Below are positions 10,368-22,090 of a DNA stretch of 41,321 nucleotides, piece after piece (position 1 is the stretch's first letter; each line of letters opens with the position of its first letter). The notes beneath the pieces are model-generated. The model was not told the origin of the DNA and made no database searches. It saw only the letters and a program-made list of their open reading frames with translations. The position numbers were made by a program, and so were the translations under genes. Origin of the DNA: Acanthaster planci (taxonomy: Eukaryota > Echinodermata > Asteroidea > Valvatida > Acanthasteridae); the NCBI RefSeq assembly GCF_001949145.1, contig NW_019091362.1:11612033-11653353 (forward strand). Reading direction: 5' to 3'.

Positions 10368-12360
10368 ATGCGTCATCCTAAACCAGGCACTGACGTATTA
10401 GTTCAATGGGAGGACAACTCCATGAATGTTGTCATATCGATGATCTGAAGTGTTTATCGTCAGATGTGTTGACTCGCGGTAGCAAGGTCTGCATGTGACG
10501 GAAACCACATAATAAGTGGTGGTAAGAAACTGTTGCTAATTTTGAAGGTACAGAAGATGAGCTTAGTGATGAAGAAGACAATGTGCCATTAACAAAGCTC
10601 AAAGAAAAAATAATTCGAAGAAGAAATGAACTTGTGAAACATTTTGGCTGCATTGCATTATTTGAGCGGCGTGCATTAACTGTCTCTGTCTTCTGTGCTA
10701 CAAACACTTTGAAGAAACTTCCCAGTTTCCTCCACAGCAAAACGGTCTCAATTCCAGCTCTCAACAGTGAGAATCATCAGTCAGAATGCTCTACTGAAGA
10801 CGAAAAGCAATACTTTCAGACCATGGACCGAGATGACATTCCACTGGTTCACTTCACCAGCTGGTTGACTTCACCAATGGTGAACTTACAAACGAAGAAA
10901 TCGTCGCCCCGTTTTTAAACGCTATGACAGAACAACCACCAAGAGCAAATCACAATGGACCTTGCGATGTCAATGTTCCACAATGTTTTTCAGAAACAAA
11001 CATTCCCGAACCAATGGCCTTTGAAGAGGCTGACGAAATGAATAAATCACATTGTGTGCGACCAGATGAAAGAAACTCATCGCATTCCCAAACCAGTGGC
11101 CTTTGAAGAGGCTGAACAAATGAGTGAATCACCTCGTATGCGATCAGAAGATTTTCAAGTTGAAGGTGAACGATGGGATGATGATCACTGTAACGAAGAC
11201 CACAGCTCAACCTGCCAAGCAACGTAGAAATTCGGGGTTGTCCTCCATCAGCCAGCATTCAAAGACGGATATGCCTGCTAGAAGGGGACTGCGCCCACGG
11301 TGTACAGGCAGCGTGTGCATGATCAAGGTGACAAATACCAACTCAAAAGTTGAAGAAATACCAAGAAATTCAAAATTAATTTTTTGATACAGGGCGGTTG
11401 CTGTTCAAGAACATGTTAGAGTGAAACAGCCAAAAACTCTTAAAGCAAAAGGAAATCGTAAAAAATGAGCTTGGAATATTTCTTGCCTGATGAACACGGT
11501 GGTTTTCAGCAAGTTTGTCATGTTCCTCAACACGATTGGTGTGAGCGAAAAGCAGGTTCGGACAGCATTATGTAAAACAAAATCGTTTGAAGTGGTTGAA
11601 TCTGAAAAACGCGGTGGTGTTTACAAAAGTAAACAGTCGAAGACCAAAAACAGAGCACAAGGAATCATATTAATCGACTTCCAAGGACAGAATCACACTA
11701 TTGTCGTAAGAACAACAATCAACCGTGCCTTGCTGAAGACCTAACGGTCACGAAAGTGTACAAAATGTACTGCAGTGTAATGAAAATAATGAATCAGCTT
11801 CATACACACTTTATCTTTGAGAGTTTCAGACAATGAATTTGAGATTTCACAGACCTAAAAAGTTCTGTGGTATATGGGATTCATACCACAGAGGATCCCA
11901 AGAGGAAAAGAATCAGAATCCCATCAAAGAAAGGATGAAGTTCGAAAAATCAAGACAACAATGAAGGAAACTGGCATCCATTACAATAAATTACGAGCCG
12001 CCACATTTGATCTTGAACAAATAAGACTGAGCTTTTCTACAAGAGAAGGCTACTTGTTACAATTTTACGTCCTCGATACATAATACTGCAAATGTTATTT
12101 ATGGCATGAAAGTATAGCTGCAAGAGGATCGAATAAGAGAGCGTCACATCTCTGCGAATTCCTTATCGAAACCGACCTTGATGGGGTAGAGGAAGTGCCT
12201 TTATTCGCCGATGGATGTGCCGGCAAAAAACAAAAACACAATCGTGATTGTTATGTTGCTGTGGTTTGTTCAGCAAATAACTATACACTTTTTCGAGACC
12301 GTCCATTGTCAATAAGAAGGTGATTCGGTACATAGTATCATCAGGAAACATGAAGTTTTA
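10368..12360 (+). pseudogene. Decayed, truncated DUF7869-type element gene (DGCAGQNKN family)
   Basis: From + strand fragments in changing frames I recover a protein family that is multicopy in many invertebrate genomes and looks like the coding part of a DNA transposon. In order: ATG at 10368 with KPGTDVLVQWEDNSMNVV, a Tudor-like small barrel by feel; an acidic linker EGTEDELSDEEDN (10546-10585); a variable low-complexity region to about 11,380; FLNTIGVSEKQVRTAL (11524-11571), typical of the family; ESHYCR then LTVTKVYKMY (11690-11770); LLQFYVLDT (12055); and the hallmark FADGCAG at 12204-12224. One extra base in an A-run follows, then NKNTIVIVMLLWFV and FFETVHCQ. The C-terminal remainder is missing. 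There are at least six frameshifts or stops. What it does in the element is not known to me. The family name is from memory of the motif, not from a search. Confidence 0.68.
10992..11153 (+). repeat. Two-copy tandem duplication inside the DUF7869-type pseudogene
   Basis: TGGCCTTTGAAGAGGCTGA occurs at 11015 and 11097, flanked by matching sequence (GAAAC...CATTCCC before it, AATCAC...TGCG...CAGA after). The unit is about 82 bases, so the second copy is out of frame with the first. Confidence 0.85.
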
Positions 12361-14859
12361 AGATCTTTTTAAGATCTTATGTGGCTATTCTAATTGTACT
12401 TAATGAATTGAAATTTAGACTGACTGAATGTGACGATATGAATGATAATTTTCAATACAAAATTAAGCACTTGAGGAACTAAAACAGGGTGTTTTTGATG
12501 AATTTCATTGTTTTAAAAAATGACGTAGAACAAATTGCTTCAATTGCTTCGTTTTGTTGTCTAACTTTACCACAAACCTTAAACTCTGATTTAATCAAAC
12601 GAGATCTAAAGTTTACATTTCATATTGTACATCAATTTCAATTCAACTGAATGCTAAATACGATTTTGTCAGCTTATCAATTTCAAAGCGCAGATGTAAT
12701 TTAAATGAAAAGGAAGCTTATAAGGCTGAACTGTTTTGCCTATATAGACATAAGCCTCCAAACGTTCCCATAACTGAATTAATGTTCCTAGAATACTGAG
12801 AAATGAATTGAGGCTAGGTTTTAGCAATAATTAAACCAGTCATAGTTTGCACAATGAACAAGCCATCCATGTGCGCACGACCTGCGAATGATACATATTG
12901 GATCATGAGTGGATTGACCAGCTACAGCAAATGTGCAGTTTTGCATTCTGATAAACTGCCGAATAGCACGCCCACGATGACGATATCACCAACTGGAGTT
13001 TTTGCAGTTTGACAAATTGACGAATAACTTTGCGGCCAAATTACAAAGTATTGCCCAAAGTAATTTGATAGATGAAATAGCTCCCATTTTAATAGAAACA
13101 TTCTTCCAAGGGGTTATTATCAAAACAAAGTAGAAGGGAGAAGGGAAGGGAGAAAAATTGGGACGATGAAAATGGGAGGTGGGAGATTTATTTTTCGGTG
13201 GATAAACGAAAGTGTGGTCACGTGGTTCCATGCTTGTGGCTGTTGTAAAAAATTCTAATTTAATTTAACGAAAATAAAAGACGATAAATATAAATTCTAT
13301 CAACAAAAATGGTCATTGAAAACGTGCAGTGGCACTTAGGAGAAGACAAATGCTTAGCGAACAGAATCATTTAGTCTTTTTGTGCTCAGCTTTGGCGAAA
13401 ATAAATTTTAATGGAAATGGAAAGGAATGTGATGGATCAAACGACCCAACTCACGGCAAGCACATGCTATTGCATGCGCCAAAACCAAACTGGCCAAGGT
13501 GCAGATGTGGAATGGTGCCCTGCCACTCCGGCCTTCTGCTGACGAATGTAGGCCACCCTCCACTAAACAACGTCACTGCATGCAAATCGCCGATCCAGCT
13601 CGCGATCTGCGTTAGTTTACACTGCTGAAGGCCTTAAATTTTGCAACAGCGCCGTTCTTCGGTATCCCCTGATGAACATGCTCTAAAATATTCACTTTTT
13701 TTACAAACTGACCAGAAATGAGCTCGTGATGTGAAGCCGTGCTTTTTTAGAAACTTGCTTTCATATTGGTTTGTTCCCATATTCCATAACATTACTACAA
13801 GCAAAAATGGGCAAAGCATTAATAATCGGTAGTCAAAACCAATTTCCGTGTCGTCTGACAACTGGGCATAAAGTAAACCACGAAGGAGAAGTTCAGTTAT
13901 CTTTTTTTTTAACTGTAAAGGATATTCTAAAATTTAAATTTTGTCACGATAGTCTGAAGTCTTCTTTGTTGATACTGTTGTTTGTTTAATGTCTTTTTTT
14001 GCGTTTGCTTTGCTTTGAAATTAGAGATGTCATTCCCGCCGACGCTGACAAAGCACCAGGGTATCTGGTTTGAAAACGGCTCAACAAATTTGTCATTCGC
14101 CAGTAATACTGGACGGACTATAGGAAGTAAACCCACCAAGAAACACTAAAAACAGATCACACGCGGTGAATCGCAAGGGATCGATGTCGAGTGATTTAGC
14201 AATATTGCACTCTTTGTTTTCCTTTAGTTTCTGTTATTTTGATATCTGTTATTTTGACCCTTTTCTTTTTCCAGGAGCTCCAGGGAGCTGTTGATACATC
14301 AGATTGCACTATGCTGGAAGGCCAAAAACGTACAGAACATCCAACGAAATGGACCACTACGCTTCGCTGTCACCGGCAGCTACCATCATGTCCCACTAGT
14401 CCTTTTCACCGCTGAAAGCACGATTAGGCGCGAAGTTGTTTTTACGGGGGAGGAAAGGATACTTTTGCGCGCTATTTCCAGTAAAACTGGCCATTGCGGA
14501 TGAAAAAAAAAAAGATTGCATAATGAATAGGCCTAGGCCACAGTTGAAGGCACAATCCTGCCAAAAAAAAATTGAAAGTAACGACAAAAACCTTACATCA
14601 CGTCGAGGAGCCGTCCACAATAATGGTGACAGATAAAATATCTCTATTATTTTTTTTGGGGGGGGTCTGCGACAGTAAAGTACAGTACCCAGAACAGACG
14701 GCCAAAATATTCCCTTTACGTTTGCTGATATGCAAAATACAAGCAATGATTGTGTACACAGAACACGCAGTGTGACCAAGCAGCGGAAGTGATGAAGAGC
14801 TGTGAGAGCAAAGTACATTACCCTTTATGATAATAATCACCAAGGCCTCGTGCCATTAC
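12361..14859. other. Gene-free interval
   Basis: There is no supported gene. The longest frames (13329-13628 on + and 14396-14818 on -) have no recognisable domains or gene-like composition. Small features are a TCTGTTATTTTGA direct repeat at 14231 and 14247 and a T-run/G-run junction at 14647-14666. Confidence 0.5.
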
Positions 14860-15120
14860 TGTTCTCTCGTGCGTTGCGCGCTTAGTGGTTTTGTTCGACC
14901 CGCACAGGCCTGCACTGTACCGTCAGGCCGATCTCGGCGTCTGCCCCATATGAGCTGAGGACGCGGTGCAATCCGGAGGCCATCTTTAAGAAGCTATTGT
15001 TCCATCAGATGCGAGGAGTCGTCCAAATCGAGTCACCCACAGCGTCACGCGCGTATTAGATGACCCAGAGTGAGATTCTAGAGACACCGATTTGGAGGGA
15101 GTCATAGGCTACAATAAGTG
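14860..15120 (+). promoter_or_regulatory. CpG-dense patch; candidate promoter/5' non-coding exon
   Basis: About 20 CpG dinucleotides lie within roughly 200 bases (14870-15060), in sequence that is otherwise CpG-poor and AT-rich. The patch ends AATAAGTG followed by GTAAGTGA, a near-ideal splice donor at 15120/15121. A matching acceptor (pyrimidine tract, TTTTCCAG ending about 16840) lies just ahead of the start codon of the barrel-type gene. I infer a leader exon with a 1.7-kb intron. There is no transcript evidence. Confidence 0.28.
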
Positions 15121-16840
15121 GTAAGTGACTTTCTCAAAAATGTGAAATTTCTCGGTCAAGACAGTAAGTGAACGCCCCACAACTGTTTTCTGCTGAAGGA
15201 TGTTTTACAGGCTGCCTTAATTTTACCCACACAGGAGAAACGTTAGTGAGAAAGTATAGCATGTCATTGTCTCGGTTGTAGTGAAACTCCAAAGAGTATG
15301 TTATCCTGAAATTTAACAAAAAATACAAAAGAGGGATAACTGTTGTATGAAAGACCTCCCTGCGGTACGCCCCCACACATGATGCAGCATTATATGCGAT
15401 TCAAGTGTTTGCCAAAGTGGGGTTTATGGTTTGCACGCCGTCATCCCATGAGCTGGCGGTGAGAAACAGGATGAATCAGCCACGGGTGCTTTTAGGCTTT
15501 TACATTATGTTCATAGAGGTTTACACGAATTATGCACGCTAGCATTGCCTCGCAGAAAGACATGCCCGCTGCTCAGAATGCACGGAGAGCTATAGAATCA
15601 GCCCGTTATTGAAGCTACTAATCAGTTTCAAACGCGAAAACAGAAGAAAGCGCGCCTGAATTTTCTGTGCTGCTCACAAATAAGACGGGGATTTCATATT
15701 GTGGCCTCAAGGACACGGCCATTTTCTGTGCATATTTTGCACGCTATGACTCGTACGTTGCGTGGTACGTGCATTTTGATGTGTGGTTTACTTTGTCAAA
15801 TACCAAATACTGTTCTGTCCACAGCCACAACGTGCCAATTACATTTCAAGAAGTAAGGTTCCCTCAAAAGGTATTATAACCATGTCCCTAGCCGCACAAA
15901 CCGTTGTTATTTTTGGAAATACTCAGGCGGGTTGATAATACATTGTTTTCCCATATGATAAAAACATGTAATTTTTCCCGTCAATGTACCTGACAGCTTC
16001 AGACTACACTGGAAACGTGGGTTTCAAAAGCAATGGTGCATGATCGCAGAGTCTGGAATCGCACCTGCCTAGGGGATTTCCAGATCAAATGTTGGATTTT
16101 AGGAATACAATTTAAACCAAACTGGTTTAAGGCCCCGCCTCGCGCCAGCGATGCGGCTATTGTGGGGATGTAAATAAAAAATACAATTGCAAAAGTACAC
16201 GTGGCCTAGGGGCAGAGTGCAATCTTCCAAATGGAACAAAATTCGGTGACTGGCTGCGGGAAAATGGGTTACTGGTACCCCCCAACACACACACACAACA
16301 AAAACCATTAATAGGTTAGGTAAATGGCAAGATGAGGTCGATGACTTCGCCTTGGTGGCTGGGACATGTCAAAAGCCAGGACATACCCACTGATGACTGA
16401 CCCTACGGTTTTCGTTATGCGCAAGTGGATCGGCAAAAATACTCTATACATTAACAGTAAATTATGACTGTGAGCCTCTTTCTGGTGGTTCTTTAGCCTG
16501 ATGTTCGCAACTTGTAAAGAACTGTCAGTCTGTTAGAAATCCTGGGCCTGAGTTCATTTGAAAGACAAATGTAAAGGCTACTGGGTGTTTCTTGACAGAA
16601 TGGAATTCGCAGCAATTGGCTCGTGGCAACCGGAAATTACGGCTAAGTTAAAAGGTACCGGCGGCGGTAACGTGTGGGCAGCTCGAACGTTAGTTTTATC
16701 ACACATTATGCCACCATCAACCTGTTCCTGGCAAAGCTGAAGGCTCAAGAATATCAGCGCATTTCTCCGCAAGAAATTGCTTTTACTACCTTGAACAAAA
16801 CTGTGAGCTCAGGGCTTGTTTCTACAGTCCGTTTTCCAGT
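15121..16840. other. Gene-free; possible leader intron
   Basis: It has no coding frame I would support on either strand. It contains a short (CA)n run at 16284-16295. If the CpG patch is a leader exon, this is its intron. Confidence 0.4.
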
Positions 16841-16865
16841 CGTTTCTTGGACCACACAAGCAAGG

Positions 16866-17028
16866 ATGACAACCCCAAAACTGAGCGCTGTGATCAATTT
16901 CTACGAGAAGATAACCCCGCCGCCAGATTTTGCGACTTTCGTCGATGGATGGAAGAGCCTAGGCCAATACGTGGAGACGCTGGATCACTACATAGCCGCA
17001 CAGCTTCACCGGAACATCGACGAAAAGG
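16866..17028 (+). CDS. Barrel-type gene, coding exon 1
   Basis: Residues 1-54 plus one base of codon 55. The donor is AAGG|GTGGGT. The frame stays open upstream to about 16674 but has no ATG before 16866. TTTTCCAG at 16833-16840 may be an acceptor for a leader exon. Confidence 0.75.
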
Positions 17029-18450
17029 GTGGGTAGATCTTTTGTATAAAAACTACTGGCTCTTATCTCAAGGGGGTTATGACTAACGGTGAAACTTTAA
17101 AAACCATCACATATCTAAGTCCTCAACTATAGTATCCACAAGCTTGACCATCATTTCCAGGAACGCCATCTTTCAAAATCTTTAGTTGATTGTTACAAGC
17201 GAGTTTGGGAAGTTTTAGCTTCGTGTAAATATTTCACTGGTCGAGAAAACAGGGAAACCCCGCACGATTTCGAGATGGGCAGGGAACGTCCTTCAAGTTC
17301 AGCAAAGAACTGGATTTCCAATGCCAAATCCCAGAGTACGTGCGATCGTCTCAGTGTGACCATGTACTCTTTTCACAGGCTTGTTTCCTTACGCAAATTT
17401 CTCAACGTTTACCGGTTCCCATGAGAGGATTATCAACGACTTCATGCACCCTGATCCGGAACTGATTAAGGCTGTGGTCAAGGGTCACGGTATGCCAGGA
17501 GTTCAAGTGAATCACCCAGGTAACAAAACAAAGAATACTTCCCATATGATCTCATACTTTTAAAATTCCTAATTCAAATCATTTTTGTACTTACAGAGGC
17601 TGCGGTATATTCATAGGAAAATCATAATACAACATACATGCCGGAAAACATCTCTGTACACTGACACTGATGCATGGAATATGATTTCGCCAAATAATGT
17701 CCTTTACTGCGCACCCAGTCCTAATTCTTACCATGGAAAGTTTCCTGGTTGGGCCATTTCTAATCCATTACTTTGTGGCAGTTTTTGTTTTGTGAAGGAC
17801 TCGCAACGCATGGAAAATTGACTTTTACGATTGGCGTACTTCCAGGTGGTTATGACGAAATCGCGACACTGGAAGGAAAGCCGATAATTCCCGACATGCC
17901 TGCTCGCCTCGACTCGCTGTTTATCCTGAGTGCCTTCAGGGTAAGAAGTAGATCCTGTGAACACTGTCCGACAACGATAGAGTAAGATCTATGTAGAGGG
18001 GTTTTCTGCATGCAAGTGCTGGATTGCAAAGTGCATTCTCGTGTATGGCCTGGAAGCTTAGCCTTTGTTTTTCATTTCACAACTGATACGGGCGTGTTTT
18101 ACAATATTTTCCAGAGTAAGGTCTCCGACACAGAACTGAGCAACAGCGGTGACCTGGAGAAGGAGTGGCTACGCTGGACGGGCATAACCGCGGTAAAGGA
18201 GGCAGCCCCTGCCGGGGTCCGCCTCGGTACAGCCGGGCTGTACAAGCGGTTTACCCCTGGAGAACCCTACAAGGCTGTAACGTATGTGATGAGGTGCGAG
18301 CTCCTCGGGTTGAAGGAGAACTTCCAACCCGGGCTGGAAGTGGTGAAGATCATTAAAGAGACGGGGGCACCGGAGGGCCTGGAGTTAGTAGACAGCGCCC
18401 TCTACTGCCTCGACGAAGACACCATTAGCGTGGCTGCGAAATCCAAATAA
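16866..18450 (+). CDS. Antibiotic-biosynthesis-monooxygenase-like (dimeric alpha/beta barrel) protein, 4 exons
   Basis: Model: join(16866..17028, 17379..17519, 17846..17940, 18115..18450), 735 nt, 244 aa. All introns are GT-AG with phases 1, 1 and 0 that match on both sides, which is strong support for a real gene. The start MTTPKLSAV is the first ATG in the open frame. The N-terminal half (about 10-110) has the ordering seen in ABM/EthD-like barrels: a first strand (INFYEK), a helix with FVDGWKSLGQY, LDHYIAAQLHRN at the second strand, then NHPGGYDEIA, which matches the 'HP..YE' strand ending many ABM domains. The C-terminal half (about 125-240) looks like a second copy (LFILSAFR, EKEWLRWTG, GLYKRF, YKAVTYVMRCELL). 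Family members are mostly small oxygenases, dehydratases or binding folds; the substrate cannot be read here. There are no signal peptide or membrane segments, so it is probably cytosolic. Gene structure is near certain; the family call is moderate. Confidence 0.8.
17379..17519 (+). CDS. Barrel-type gene, coding exon 2
   Basis: The acceptor is CTTTTCACAG|GC and the donor CACCCAG|GTAACA. It encodes about residues 55-102 (LFPYANFSTFTGSHERI ... MPGVQVNHP). In phase 1 on both sides. Confidence 0.82.
17846..17940 (+). CDS. Barrel-type gene, coding exon 3
   Basis: The acceptor is TACTTCCAG|GTGG and the donor TTCAGG|GTAAGA. It encodes GYDEIATLEGKPII through FILSAFR and links the two predicted barrels. 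It enters in phase 1 and leaves in phase 0. Confidence 0.8.
18115..18450 (+). CDS. Barrel-type gene, coding exon 4
   Basis: The acceptor is ATATTTTCCAG|AGT, phase 0. It encodes residues 134-244 and the TAA stop at 18448-18450. It is clearly richer in GC than the surrounding introns, as expected for a coding exon. Confidence 0.85.
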   Translation, partial: SKVSDTELSNSGDLEKEWLRWTGITAVKEAAPAGVRLGTAGLYKRFTPGEPYKAVTYVMRCELLGLKENFQPGLEVVKIIKETGAPEGLELVDSALYCLDEDTISVAAKSK

Positions 18451-18475
18451 GTGTGACATCACTCCCATGCCGCTA

Positions 18476-18481
18476 AATAAA
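18476..18481 (+). terminator. AATAAA polyadenylation signal of barrel-type gene
   Basis: A canonical hexamer only 26 bases after the stop, implying a very short 3' untranslated region of about 40-55 bases. No competing hexamer is needed nearby. Confidence 0.55.
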
Positions 18482-18499
18482 CCAACCAAATCACATAAC

Positions 18500-21400
18500 A
18501 TAAGAGATCCTGAACAGAGCAAATGATAATGGTATTGAAATCGTTGCAGTTACTCACGCTTCATAATATACTATAGCCAATCAAGGTGATTTCTAAAACA
18601 TTCAATTTGACAGCTTCCTGCACGTAAAGAAAAGTCACATAAATGGTGTTTCAGTGAAAATCTTATTTGCGCGATAAAATTTATATAGGCTACTTCCTCA
18701 TGTTTTACGACTTTAGTTTTGTATATTATTGTTAAAAAGAAAATGGGGGGGGGGTTACTGGTCCCTGAATCAACGGTGGCTTAGCCACGTTGACTTAAAG
18801 TCCAAGAAAAGAACTACCCATCACGCGTAATTTTCAGATATGAACATTAAAGGGAACGATTTTCCAAAGAATTCATATTAATTTTAGGTCCGAGTGGGAA
18901 TGTTCCAGATTGGGAAAATTATCACCCGGAGAATGAAGATTTTAAATCATAACATCGATTGAAAAAAAATTACATGTGATTAGACACAATCAAAACCCCT
19001 GCAGGTCTTCTTCAGCACATGCGAATTGCATGTTTTCCTGTTTTGGAAAGACAATTGCAGAGAGTGAGGGAAATGGTCCTTTCGAAAAAAGGCCCATTGT
19101 GGGGGAACGACGATTTTCCAGGAATGATGGGGAAACTCTTCACTTATGATTCATCATTGTAAAGCTGCTCTTGAGGAAATTATGATGGCAGTTTCAATTC
19201 ATGTACAGTCGGACCTCACAAACAACTGGTCCTTTGGACTTTGCAGATTACCATATAACATGAACCGTGTATTATCAGGAATGAAAACAGTGAAGACCAA
19301 ATAATTGGGCCCTAAAATTTCCTCTCAGTTTAAGCAGAATGTTGTACTAACAATGATCTTAATAACGAAGTTCGACTGAACATGTTCCTATCATACTAAA
19401 GACGCAGATTCAAGTATAAAAAAAGAAATATATTCTGATATGAAAACATATGCACCGGAAATTGTTCATTTATTCCGGAGTGGTTTTAACTACGATAATC
19501 ATCTCCAGCCCCAAACAGAAGGCTGACAAAAATTCCACAGACCGGCAATGAAACAAACTACGAATGATTTCAGTGGATATACAAGCGGACTGGTGCATGA
19601 TACACAAGCGAACTGGTGTATCGACTATTGTTTTAAAACACCCCTTTGATAAATCGAATCCGTCCGGTTATAATCAACTTATTTGGGGCAAAACCGTTTC
19701 TTTTGTAATTTTGTTTTTGATATTGTGGCAGAAACGTTTCAAAGAGAACACCAAAGCATCGAGTAGCTCGGACCAAGTTTACAATAATTAGGCCTATGTG
19801 AAATTCTTAGATTTTTATACGTAAATCTGGGCTCGCCTTTCGTTCCAGGACATTCAACTTTCTATATAACGCTGCTGATGTCATTGGTAAATGTTAAATA
19901 CTTCAAATACATGTAGTTATTCGAGTTCTTTTGTATTCCTTTATCAATAAAACAGAAATAGCCAGCTTAAAGAACTCAGTGATGAATATGTATTTTGCGG
20001 TGGTGATGGTGATTTTGAAAGCTCTTTGCCGTAATAGTCCCGTGAGGCGTCTTTTGCCAAGTTGAGCAGCTCTACCACTCCACTATTCTTCTCGACCTTT
20101 GTGCAGTAGGCCAAGAGGCTTTGAGGTCGTGTTTACATGTGATTCATCTAGGCGAGAAACCGAATATCGAAACGTAAGGTGCCACGATCTCCGTGTGATG
20201 AGTGCATACGAATATACACGTACATGTACGTGTGCATTAAATTTACTCGGTTCTTCACACGATTATCACGAAAGGTTAAGATGAAAATAATTGCTAACAA
20301 ATGCTATGACTTACTGCACGCAGCCGTGACCTTTAATCTATGAGCTAATTCAGGGTTTAAAACGAAGACGATATGACGACGTGGGTCTTTATGTGGATTT
20401 TCTTTTGAATTCAAGCAACTAAATATTACATCTTTTACGGTATGCGAAAATAGTTTTCCCAGAACAGTGAATAATTTCAATGGGAAAAACTAACCGGTAA
20501 AGTTCAAAGTTTGGGGAGTAATTAAATGTAACATTTAAACCATGAGAAAACGAAAGATAAAACAAAAACCCAAAAGAAACCCCACTTCCCATTCTGAACG
20601 TTCGACCAACATGGGAAAAATTAACATCGACTACGTGGCATCCAGTATAAAAAAATAGGCCTAGTAGTTTATTACAGCCTACACACTGGGCTCAAAAGAA
20701 CTACTCGTGGCAACTGCTTTAAACCTGCTGGTGGACTCCCTTAACAACTGCAGGGTTACTTCATATAAATGAAACCCGCGTGTCAAGTTGCACCAACTGA
20801 CGTTGCCATATAGACGGGAAAAAATCGAAATTCGGTAATCTTTTATTTCTCCGTTCATCGGCCATAGTCATCAGCAGTGACAGAAATGAGATATCCAATG
20901 GTGAGAAAGCCAGGACAGAGGAACGTTAGTAAAAATTCTGTTTAGCCAGGAAACTAATACTTACCCCCCAAAAAAAAACCCAAAGCATGGAACTTAAGAT
21001 ATTCCGCTTTACAACACCTCACCCACAGATGCTGTTTCTTGATTAGCTGACAGCTGTCTCATTACATTTGCTGTTTCAGTTATTTCGCTTTTTAAGCCAA
21101 CGAATTTACCCGCACCAACCAAACTACTACACCGGCGTAGTAGCCACAGCAGTATACATGTACCACAATCAAAGAAACGCATGGCCACCCAGCACTGTGC
21201 GCGTTTTGCGCATTCACAAGTGTTGCGCTCTTGAGCTGGGTTTAATTATTTCGAGAAGAGGTACTTGAGAAAGTGTTAGTAAAACTTCTTATTGAAATAG
21301 ACATATACCATTGATGTGTATTTATCTCAAATCAACCAGTTATAGTTGAAAATAAGCAGAATCTGTGGGGGACGTAATACATGCATAAAAGAAATACATG

Positions 21401-22090
21401 TACATGTATTGACTGCTTTATCTCGCCGTGTTGTAAAACCAGCCTCTCTTGGTGATCAATGAAGCATTGTATTCGCCCAAGAAGAAGCCTAGGGAAAATA
21501 AAATGTTCCACGGGTCACCTTCCGAAATTAGTCTTACCTCGAAACAATCAAAATATTTGTGAACTCATGATATGCCCAGCAAAGCCACGACTTGTAGTTT
21601 TGAGTATTTTGTCTTGAAGGGGGATTTCACAAATTAGATTTTCAATACACAATATCAAGCCTATACCCCACGACACTATGTTGTTTAAAATTTTTGTAGG
21701 CCTACGCATAGTTCGATTACAAAATAACAGAGGGACATCCCTAAAACATAATGCTTTATTCTCATGGCCTCGTCAACAGTTAAAGAACAACTAAATGCAT
21801 TCACCCTACTGCTTTGTCGTGTTTTGTATTGTAAACTTGAGCTTGCGTCCAAAGTTCAACGGCATATCCTGAAAACGGACACGTATCGTTTAATTTGCCA
21901 AGTCCATAAGCTTGGAATCTGAATTGGCAAGTGTATTATTTTGGAAGATGACGAAGTAAAAACACATCGTAATCACTGTGCACTTGACATACCAGGCCAG
22001 GTCACAGCGCATGAGAATCTGGCGGTACCGCTGTGTGCGTGTCACTGTTTGCGAGTGTGACTGAGAATACACGCCATCCATTGTTGTGCA
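18500..22090. other. Intergenic, 3.6 kb
   Basis: No gene supported. Contains a G10 run at 18746, three TAGGCCTA copies (19789, 20656, 21697) and two perfect 18-bp palindromes built on TACATGTA (20216-20233 and 21393-21410). There is also a short degenerate duplication ACAAGCG-ACTGGTG at 19581 and 19603. Confidence 0.5.

Noticed and set aside
10583-10918. 111-codon + frame as an independent intact gene
   Set aside because: It is the acidic and variable part of the DUF7869-type pseudogene, continuous with neighbouring fragments in other frames.
13329-13628. 99-codon + frame with several cysteines
   Set aside because: No spaced-cysteine pattern, no start or splice context, no resemblance to a known family.
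14396-14818. 140-codon minus-strand frame
   Set aside because: Length is the only argument. It reads through poly-A/poly-T and G-run tracts, and its residues show no domain pattern.
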